From Bacteroidia bacterium (lineage in GTDB: Bacteria; Bacteroidota; Bacteroidia; Bacteroidales; Prolixibacteraceae): a stretch of DNA of 5,221 bases. The notes under the pieces are model-generated. The model saw only the letters and a list, made by a program, of their open reading frames with translations, did no database searches and had not been told where the DNA came from. Shown here piece after piece: positions 1 through 5,221 of this stretch. Position 1 is the stretch's first letter. Every line of letters starts with the position of its first letter. The DNA is taken from the NCBI GenBank assembly GCA_025358395.1, contig JANYJT010000216.1:1-5221 (forward strand). Direction: 5' to 3'. Both the position numbers and the translations under genes were made by a program.

Positions 1-348
1 AACAAGCGATGGACTTTTTCAGCTACCTGGGTCTATTACACAGGCAATGCAGTAACCTACCCTACCGGGAAATATGCCATTGACGGTAAAACCATTTTTT
101 ACTACTCTGACCGCAATGCAGATCGGATGCCCGCTTACCACCGCCTCGATCTGGGAGCGACATGGATCAATAAGAGGCGTTTGAAATTCGAGTCAAGCTG
201 GAATTTCTCGCTGTACAATGCCTACGGACGCGACAATGCCTATATGATCACTTTCCGCGATAGCAAATCCGATCCAACCCGGACAGAGGCAGTGCAAACG
301 ACTCTTTTTAAGATGATTCCATCTGTGACCTATAACTTTAAATTCTGA
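1..348 (+). CDS. TonB-dependent outer-membrane receptor, C-terminal end (5' truncated)
   Basis: The frame is open from base 1 to a TGA at 346-348, giving the last 115 residues of a protein whose start lies outside the window. An internal ATG at 127 is not a real start, because similarity to the receptor family continues upstream of it. The sequence shows alternating beta-strands of a large barrel: a TWVYYTGNAVTYP strand, then the DRMPAYHRLDLGATW segment near residues 41-55, which resembles a motif seen near the end of many Bacteroidota TonB-dependent receptors, then SLYNAYGRDNAY, and a last strand SVTYNFKF. The terminal Phe is the usual outer-membrane barrel assembly signal. Such receptors import or bind ligands at the outer membrane using TonB energy; the plug and ligand-determining loops are not in view, so the substrate cannot be named. 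The gene ends 5 bp before the DUF4249 gene, which implies one transcript. Confidence 0.9.
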   Translation, partial: NKRWTFSATWVYYTGNAVTYPTGKYAIDGKTIFYYSDRNADRMPAYHRLDLGATWINKRRLKFESSWNFSLYNAYGRDNAYMITFRDSKSDPTRTEAVQTTLFKMIPSVTYNFKF

Positions 349-353
349 CCGAT

Positions 354-1208
354 ATGAAAAAAAACAATCGTTTGTCAGCCTTATCCGTCAAGAATTCTAA
401 AGGAAATCTGATTAAAAATTCCTCGAAAATTATTCTGTGCCCGGCATACTTTCTGATTTTGATTTTGAGTCTGTTCTCTTGCGAAAAGGTAATTCATCTC
501 GATTTAAAAAACTCACCCCAAAAAATTGTCATCCAGGGCAATATCTACGACCAATCCGGACCTTTCACGGTACAAATTTCAAATTCAGCCTACTTTGACG
601 CATCGAATAATTATCCGCCGGTAACAGGAGCAAATGTGGTGATAACTGACAATGTGAATCAGACGGAACAGCTGACAGAATCCATTTCCGGCACCTATGT
701 TACCACAAAATTGAGAGGAATTCCTGGCCGGACCTACTCACTATCTGTAAAAAACGGGTTTGATACTTATCTTGCCAACTCAACTATGCCATATGCCGTA
801 AGCATGGACAGTATCTACTTTGCCAACAGTCCCTTTAGCGGAGAAAAAGCAACAATGATCAGATTTCGTGATCCTCCGTTTACGACAAATTTCTATCGGA
901 TGGTCTATTTCGTCAACAACATCAGGCAAAAACAATTTTATGTCATCAACGACGAGTTTCTTCAGGGTACCACAATTACATACTCCCTGCAAGCAAGAAA
1001 CTCTGACCTGAAATTGGCAAAAAATGATTTGGTCACTGTCTGGCTGGAATCAATCGACCGCGGAGTTTACGAGTATTTCCGTACTGCCGGAAATGATGAT
1101 GGGAACTCCGCTTCACCAGCCAATCCGGTTTCCAACATCAGCAATGGAGCCCTGGGATATTTCAATGCAAGTACGGTCAGAAAAATTTCAGCAAAGGTTG
1201 ATAAGTAG
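354..1208 (+). CDS. DUF4249 family lipoprotein, partner of the upstream TonB-dependent receptor
   Basis: This is a complete 284-residue protein from ATG 354 to TAG 1206-1208, the only ATG ahead of the signal sequence. It has a lipoprotein signal: hydrophobic stretch AYFLILILSLFS (residues 31-42) and lipobox Cys43. The segment before the hydrophobic core is unusually long, about 30 residues, rich in Lys, Ser and Asn. After Cys43 the sequence EKVIHLDLKNSPQKIVIQGN, then a probable Ig-like beta stretch (GPFTVQIS, TGANVVITDN, GIPGRTYSLSV, residues about 69-132) and the C-terminal PVSNISNGALGYFNAS (about 258-273), fit the DUF4249 family as I know it; I assign it by pattern, not by search. Members are often encoded right beside a TonB-dependent receptor, as here, suggesting a surface or periplasmic accessory lipoprotein. 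No enzymatic motif is visible and the function is unknown. An 8-A run (357-364) lies just after the start codon. Confidence 0.85.
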   Translation: MKKNNRLSALSVKNSKGNLIKNSSKIILCPAYFLILILSLFSCEKVIHLDLKNSPQKIVIQGNIYDQSGPFTVQISNSAYFDASNNYPPVTGANVVITDNVNQTEQLTESISGTYVTTKLRGIPGRTYSLSVKNGFDTYLANSTMPYAVSMDSIYFANSPFSGEKATMIRFRDPPFTTNFYRMVYFVNNIRQKQFYVINDEFLQGTTITYSLQARNSDLKLAKNDLVTVWLESIDRGVYEYFRTAGNDDGNSASPANPVSNISNGALGYFNASTVRKISAKVDK

Positions 1209-1277
1209 CTCAAAGCTAATAGCCAACGGCTAATTGCTAATTGCCTTTAGCCGTTAGCTATTGGCTATTAGCCAAAT
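1208..1277. repeat. Degenerate 7-bp tandem repeat array (ten GCY-headed heptads)
   Basis: Starting on the last base of the DUF4249 stop codon, GCT or GCC recurs exactly every 7 bp at 1208, 1215, 1222, 1229, 1236, 1243, 1250, 1257, 1264 and 1271, with no phase slip. The four remaining bases of each unit are mostly A/T. Units 2 to 4 tend to GCTAATN, and units 6 to 8 tend to GCTATTN or GCCGTTA, the complementary pattern, so the array is both periodic and roughly palindromic. The two units at 1229 and 1236 are identical (GCTAATT). It is not coding in any convincing way. It could be a Bacteroidota intergenic repeat grown by slippage or spread as a small dispersed element; I do not recognise a named family. 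Confidence 0.8.
1215..1272 (+). terminator. Large imperfect hairpin between the two operons, possible terminator or mRNA 3'-end stabiliser
   Basis: Bases 1215-1240 pair with 1247-1272 around a 6-nt loop (TTGCCT). Of 26 positions, 22 are Watson-Crick pairs, 2 are G-U (1228/1259 and 1234/1253) and 2 are mismatches (1227/1260 and 1235/1252). The outer 12 pairs, GCTAATAGCCAA with TTGGCTATTAGC, are perfect. A second register pairs 1227-1233 with 1247-1253 and bulges out one heptad (1254-1260). It begins 7 bp after the DUF4249 stop and sits upstream of the next promoter region, where a terminator would be expected. However, it is followed by A-rich rather than T-rich sequence, so it is not a classical intrinsic terminator on the + strand, and there is no T-run in the minus direction either. 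The hairpin is directly seen; its role is inferred. Confidence 0.4.
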
Positions 1278-1350
1278 CAAAACAAAAATAATTTGTCTTC
1301 GTAAAAGAAAGTCAGTTGTTAAACTAAAAGCCCTGATATTCGTCCAAGCT

Positions 1351-1375
1351 TAAATTTGACACAATTATATATTTG
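1351..1375 (+). promoter_or_regulatory. Candidate Bacteroidota-type promoter boxes (two TAnnTTTG) for the RND operon
   Basis: TAAATTTG (1351-1358) and TATATTTG (1368-1375) both match the TAnnTTTG -7 element known for the main sigma factor of Bacteroidota. They lie 35 and 18 bp upstream of the adaptor ATG, inside the AT-rich half of the intergenic gap. Neither has a clear TTG-type -33 element about 19 bp upstream, so which box is used, if either, is uncertain. Use of the downstream box would leave a leader of only about 10-15 nt. No operator palindrome or regulator gene is seen nearby. Confidence 0.45.
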
Positions 1376-1393
1376 AAAGAAAATCATTAACAG

Positions 1394-2434
1394 ATGAACC
1401 ACCGTATTTTATCGTTTTTTTTGATCGCATTGTCCTTTCTCTTTTCATGCAAACCAAAACCCAGGGAGCAGGTGACTACTGAGAAACCATCTATCCTGGT
1501 GGAAGTTGTAATAGCCGGATCAGAAGATGTTTCCAGCAATCTTGAAGTAAATGGAAGCGTTCTTGCCAACGAAATGGTTGAGCTTCGCCCGGAAGTGAGT
1601 GGCCGTCTGGTTTATCTGAATTTACCGGATGGAGCAAATATCAAAGAGGGAACATTGCTTGCCAGGGTGAATGATGCCGATCTGCAGGCACAAATGGAGC
1701 AGCAAAAGACACAGCTCGAACTTGCCACTAAAACACTGAAGCGGCTCAGCGAACTGCTGAAAGTAAGCGGTGTCAATCAGGCCGACTATGATGCGGCACT
1801 CAGTCAGGTAAATACATTTCAGGCCAACATAAAGGTTATCAATGCCCAGATAGACAAAACCGTTATCAGGGCTCCCTTTTCAGGTGAACTTGGGATTCGC
1901 GTTGTGAGTCCGGGGGCCTATGTTACACCACAAACCTTGCTCGGCAGTCTGCATCAGATCGATAAAGTAAAAATTGATTTTACTGTTCCGGAAACCTATT
2001 CTTCAATTGTGATAAAAGGGAACATGGTTAAAATTCAGACTGATGGATACGATGGAACCCTTGATGCGACGATTACTGCCATCGAGCCACAAATCAATAC
2101 CGTTTCCAGAAACATCAAGGTACGTGCCATGCTGACGAAAGGGGTTATTGCTCCTGGTGCATTTGTGAAAGTCTTTTTGGGGCAAACCAGAAAAGGGATC
2201 ATGGTCCCCTCGAACGCCATCATCCCTGATGCACTTTCCAACCAGGTAGTTGTTGTTCATAAAAATAAAGCCGTCTTTACCAATGTTGAAACCGGATTAA
2301 GGAACACCAATCTGGTTGAACTAACCGGTGGAGTGAATCCGGGAGATTCCATCATCGTGAGTGGAATGCTTTTTGTCAGGCCAAATGCCAGCATAAAAGT
2401 GAAAAGAGTCAGAAGCATTCAGGAGAAAAATTAG
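1394..2434 (+). CDS. RND efflux periplasmic adaptor lipoprotein (membrane fusion protein, HlyD/AcrA type)
   Basis: This is a complete 346-residue protein with a short lipoprotein signal: hydrophobic residues 5-18 and lipobox LFSC with Cys19. The adaptor links an inner-membrane RND pump to an outer-membrane channel across the periplasm. Domains in order: first beta-barrel/lipoyl strands at about 45-75, with a lipoyl half-motif PEVSGRLVYLNLPDGANIKE (65-84); an alpha-helical coiled-coil hairpin at about 95-155, turning near SGVNQADYDAAL; the second lipoyl half with IRAPFSGELGIRVVSPGAYV (158-177); a beta-barrel at about 185-265; and a membrane-proximal domain from about 268 (VPSNAIIP, VVVVHKNKAVF, ETGLRNTNLVEL, GDSIIVSGM). 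The hairpin looks about one heptad shorter per arm than E. coli AcrA as I remember it. ATG 1394 gives a correct signal peptide. No strong Shine-Dalgarno sequence is present, only purine-rich GAAAGAAA at 1375-1382. The pump gene follows after 34 bp, so the two form an operon. Substrate unknown. Confidence 0.93.
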   Translation: MNHRILSFFLIALSFLFSCKPKPREQVTTEKPSILVEVVIAGSEDVSSNLEVNGSVLANEMVELRPEVSGRLVYLNLPDGANIKEGTLLARVNDADLQAQMEQQKTQLELATKTLKRLSELLKVSGVNQADYDAALSQVNTFQANIKVINAQIDKTVIRAPFSGELGIRVVSPGAYVTPQTLLGSLHQIDKVKIDFTVPETYSSIVIKGNMVKIQTDGYDGTLDATITAIEPQINTVSRNIKVRAMLTKGVIAPGAFVKVFLGQTRKGIMVPSNAIIPDALSNQVVVVHKNKAVFTNVETGLRNTNLVELTGGVNPGDSIIVSGMLFVRPNASIKVKRVRSIQEKN

Positions 2435-2468
2435 TTGCAGAACCATTCCTTTACAACGAAAATAGATT

Positions 2469-5221
2469 GTGAATATATCCGAATTATCCTTAAAAAGACC
2501 GGTACTGGCAACAGTCATGAGCCTGGCACTGATTCTCTTCGGAGTAATTGGTTTTAATTTCCTGGGCATCCGTGAGTATCCGGCTATCGATCCTCCTCTT
2601 ATTTCTGTAAACACCTCTTATGCAGGTGCCAATGCGGATATTATTGAGAGTCAGATTACCGAACCACTGGAAAAATCCATCAATGGCATTCCCGGAATCA
2701 GAACCATCACCTCATCAAGCTCAGTGGGGAACAGCAATATCTCGGTAGAATTTAACCTCACTACCAATCTCGAAGCAGCAGCCAATGATGTGCGTGACAA
2801 GGTTAGCCAAGCCGTTCGAAATCTTCCTCAGGACATCGATGCCCCTCCGGTGGTTTCCAAAGCCGATGCAAACAGTGATTTTATCATCCTGATGGCAGTT
2901 CAGAGTCCAAGCAAGGGATTGCTCGAACTCAGTGATTACGCTGAAAATACGCTGCAAAACAAATTTCAGACTATTCCTGAAGTTAGTTCTGTCATGATCA
3001 TTGGTCAGAAACGACCTGCTATGCGCCTCTGGATTGATCCCGATAAGCTAAATGCCTACGGGATTACTTTCAACGACATTACTTCCGTTCTGAACAAGGA
3101 AAATATCGAAGCTCCTTCAGGCAAAATCTACGGCGGAAAGACAGAACTTACCATCCGTGCACTGGGCCGGCTTACCACTGAAAAAGATTTCAGGGACCTG
3201 ATTATCCGGGAAAATACGGAAGGAATAGTACGCCTAAGTGATCTTGCCAAAGTTGAGATGGGTCCTGAACAATATGAACAAATGTGGCGGCTTAACGGGG
3301 TGAGTGCCGTTGGTATGGCCATCATCCCTCAGCCGGGAGCCAACTATATCAACATTTCGGATGAGTTTAACAAACGACTGGACGAGGTAAAAAAAGCGCA
3401 GAAAAGCGACATCACTTTTACCACGCTTATCGACAACACGTTGAATGTCCGCAAATCCCTGACAGAGGTAAGAGAAACGCTTTTTATTGCCTTTCTGCTG
3501 GTCATCATGGTGATATTCTTGTTTTTTAGAAACTGGATGATTGCCTTGCGTCCATTGATAGATATTCCCATTTCTCTCATAGCTACTTTTTTCGTGATGT
3601 ACTTAGCCGGATTCTCCATCAACATCCTTTCCATGCTGGGGATTATTCTGGCCACAGGTCTGGTGGTGGACGACGGAATCGTTGTGACCGAGAATATCTT
3701 CAGGAAATTTGAAGGAGGAATGCCCATTCGCAGGGCAGCTCTTGAAGGGAGCAGGGAGATCTTTTTTGCAGTTATTTCTACCTCAATCACCTTGGCAATC
3801 GTCTTTTTACCAGTCTTATTTCTGCAAGGCTTTGTAGGCAGTTTGTTCAGGGAATTTGCCGTTGTCGTTGCCACGGCGGTGCTGATTTCCGCCTTTGTTT
3901 CCCTTACAATTACCCCGGTTCTGAACGTATATTTGAATAGAAAAAATGCCCGTCATGGAATGTTTTACCAAAAGACTGAACCGTTTTTTCAAGGGATGGA
4001 AACCGGATACAAAAATCTGCTTCAAAAATTTATTCAACTGAGGTATCTGGCCTGGGTTATTGTAGGTGCATGTCTTCTGATAATCTTTTTGATCGGAAGA
4101 ACCCTGCAAAGTGAACTTGCCCCTCTCGAAGATAAGAGCAGCATCCGGTTTCAAATTTCAGGTCCCGAAGGAGCCAGTTATGGTTATATGACCAATGCCG
4201 GTGCCGAGTTCAATAATTTCCTGATCGATTCAATACCTGAGGGAAAATTTTCTTTTGTGGCACTCCCCAGCTTCGGTCAAACGGGTGTCAACTCTGGTTT
4301 TGGCCGCATTGGACTGGTCGACCCGAACGAAAGAACCAGATCGCAGAGTGAGATTGCCAAAAGCATGGCAAAAACTGTGATGAAGTTCAATAATCTGAGA
4401 ATCTTTCCTGTTGAAGAGCAGACCATCTCGGTAGGATTGGGTTCCAGAGGGGCATTGCCCGTTCAATTCGTTGTCCAGAATTTAGATTTCGACAAACTGC
4501 GTGATGTCATTCCTAAATTTTTGGATGCCGCCCGCAATGACAAGACATTCCAGAATGTGGATGTCAACTTAAAATTCAACAAACCTGAGGTGGATATTCT
4601 GATTGACAGGATCAAAGCCCGGGAGCTGGGACTGACGGTATCTGACATAGCAGGTGTGATGCAGAGCGCCTTCAGCGGTAGACGACTGGCCTATTTTATC
4701 ATGAACGGCCGGCAATACCAGGTAATCAGCCAGGTGGGACTGCAGGACAGACAACAACCCACCGATATCTCTAAATTGTATGTTCGCAATAACCTGGGGA
4801 ACAATATTGCACTGTCTGAAGTTTTGAAAATTTCCACAAATGCCAATCCGCCTTCATTGTACCATTTCAACCGCTATAAATCGGCCACCATTTCGGCTTC
4901 CCTTGCCGAAGGAAAGACCATCGGGGATGGTGTGGTTGCGATGCAGTCCATCGGGGATAAACTTTTGGATGAAAGTTTCCAGACCTCTTTGAGCGGGCCC
5001 TCCCGAGATTTTTCCGAAAGTTCGTCAAATACCGCCTTCGCTTTTGTTCTCGCCCTTCTGCTGATTTATCTGATACTAGCCGCACAATTCGAGAGTTTTA
5101 AGGATCCGTTTATTATCATGATTACTGTTCCATTGGCCATTGCCGGAGCCGTTCTATGTCTTTGGATCTTCAATCAAACACTCAATATTTTCTCGGAAAT
5201 CGGGATGATCACGCTGATTGG
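2469..5221 (+). CDS. RND family inner-membrane efflux transporter (HAE1/AcrB-MdtB type), 3' truncated by window
   Basis: The frame is open from GTG 2469 to the window end: 917 codons, against about 1020-1050 in the family. The GTG start is chosen because it gives the family N-terminus NISELSLKRPVLATVMS; an in-frame TAG lies at 2463-2465, and the next ATG (2517) would cut into the first membrane helix. Visible parts: TM1 about 11-30; first porter region with REYPAIDPPLISVNTSYAGA; TM2 about 338-355 (LFIAFLLVIMVIFLFF); TM3 and TM4, the latter with GLVVDDGIVVTENI carrying Asp401 and Asp402, equivalent to the AcrB proton-relay Asp407/Asp408; TM5 and TM6 to about 490; TM7 about 527-544; second porter and docking region; TM8 about 855-873; TM9 about 881-901. 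The window stops at MITLIG, just before TM10, where the relay Lys is expected. It would export amphiphilic compounds or drugs by proton antiport in complex with the adaptor 34 bp upstream. No frameshift or internal stop was found. Substrate cannot be inferred. Confidence 0.95.
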   Translation, partial: MNISELSLKRPVLATVMSLALILFGVIGFNFLGIREYPAIDPPLISVNTSYAGANADIIESQITEPLEKSINGIPGIRTITSSSSVGNSNISVEFNLTTNLEAAANDVRDKVSQAVRNLPQDIDAPPVVSKADANSDFIILMAVQSPSKGLLELSDYAENTLQNKFQTIPEVSSVMIIGQKRPAMRLWIDPDKLNAYGITFNDITSVLNKENIEAPSGKIYGGKTELTIRALGRLTTEKDFRDLIIRENTEGIVRLSDLAKVEMGPEQYEQMWRLNGVSAVGMAIIPQPGANYINISDEFNKRLDEVKKAQKSDITFTTLIDNTLNVRKSLTEVRETLFIAFLLVIMVIFLFFRNWMIALRPLIDIPISLIATFFVMYLAGFSINILSMLGIILATGLVVDDGIVVTENIFRKFEGGMPIRRAALEGSREIFFAVISTSITLAIVFLPVLFLQGFVGSLFREFAVVVATAVLISAFVSLTITPVLNVYLNRKNARHGMFYQKTEPFFQGMETGYKNLLQKFIQLRYLAWVIVGACLLIIFLIGRTLQSELAPLEDKSSIRFQISGPEGASYGYMTNAGAEFNNFLIDSIPEGKFSFVALPSFGQTGVNSGFGRIGLVDPNERTRSQSEIAKSMAKTVMKFNNLRIFPVEEQTISVGLGSRGALPVQFVVQNLDFDKLRDVIPKFLDAARNDKTFQNVDVNLKFNKPEVDILIDRIKARELGLTVSDIAGVMQSAFSGRRLAYFIMNGRQYQVISQVGLQDRQQPTDISKLYVRNNLGNNIALSEVLKISTNANPPSLYHFNRYKSATISASLAEGKTIGDGVVAMQSIGDKLLDESFQTSLSGPSRDFSESSSNTAFAFVLALLLIYLILAAQFESFKDPFIIMITVPLAIAGAVLCLWIFNQTLNIFSEIGMITLI

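Noticed and set aside
127..348. A separate small 73-residue gene starting at ATG 127
   Set aside because: The same frame is open and matches receptor barrel sequence from base 1, so the ATG encodes an internal Met in the RMPAYHRLDL motif.
1024..1233. A 69-codon + strand frame overlapping the end of the DUF4249 gene and running into the heptad array
   Set aside because: It is an out-of-frame shadow: the DUF4249 C-terminal motif is in the other frame, and its own translation resembles nothing.
1356..1361. A perfect TTGACA, the classical sigma-70 -35 hexamer
   Set aside because: No TATAAT-like hexamer lies 16-18 bp downstream (only TATATT 6 bp away), and Bacteroidota use a different promoter consensus; the match overlaps a TAnnTTTG box.
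2435..2468. A possible regulatory site or small gene between adaptor and pump
   Set aside because: The 34-bp spacer holds no inverted repeat, promoter box or ribosome-binding motif that I can support; it is an ordinary operon spacer.
2003..2614. Several minus-strand frames of 68 to 97 codons across the adaptor/pump junction
   Set aside because: They overlap two well-supported + strand genes, and their translations show no domain, signal peptide or family resemblance.
3344..3874. A 176-codon open frame on the minus strand opposite the RND transporter
   Set aside because: It lies wholly within a clearly conserved coding region on the + strand, its translation is low-complexity Ser/Lys/Ile-rich with no recognisable domain, and it has no promoter or neighbours on that strand.

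Overview
The window reads as chromosomal DNA of a member of the Bacteroidota; I cannot place it to order or genus. Three things point there: a TonB-dependent receptor gene directly followed by a DUF4249 lipoprotein gene, start sites without clear Shine-Dalgarno sequences, and TAnnTTTG boxes ahead of the second operon. All supported genes lie on the + strand. No RNA gene, insertion sequence, CRISPR array or phage gene is visible.

Left part (1-1208): the last 115 codons of a TonB-dependent outer-membrane receptor, then, 5 bp after its stop, a complete 284-residue DUF4249 lipoprotein. The two are almost certainly co-transcribed. The likely picture is an outer-membrane receptor with an envelope lipoprotein partner. 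The ligand is unknown, and DUF4249 has no assigned function that I know of.

Middle (1209-1393): 185 bp between two operons. The first 70 bp form a degenerate array of ten 7-bp units, each beginning GCT or GCC. The array also folds into a 26-pair imperfect hairpin with a 6-nt loop. It is the least ordinary structure in the window. The rest is AT-rich and holds two TAnnTTTG boxes 17 bp apart, probable promoter elements for the next operon.

Right part (1394-5221): a two-gene RND efflux operon. A complete 346-residue lipoprotein periplasmic adaptor (HlyD/AcrA/MdtA type) is followed after 34 bp by an inner-membrane RND transporter with a GTG start. The transporter is open for 917 codons and runs off the window about 100 residues before its expected end. 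Together they would drive proton-coupled export of hydrophobic or amphiphilic compounds through an outer-membrane channel, whose gene may lie just downstream. The pump looks intact and conventional, with the Asp-Asp pair of the proton relay present.

No clearly new biological system is visible. The best leads are the heptad-repeat hairpin and the uncharacterised receptor/DUF4249 pair.
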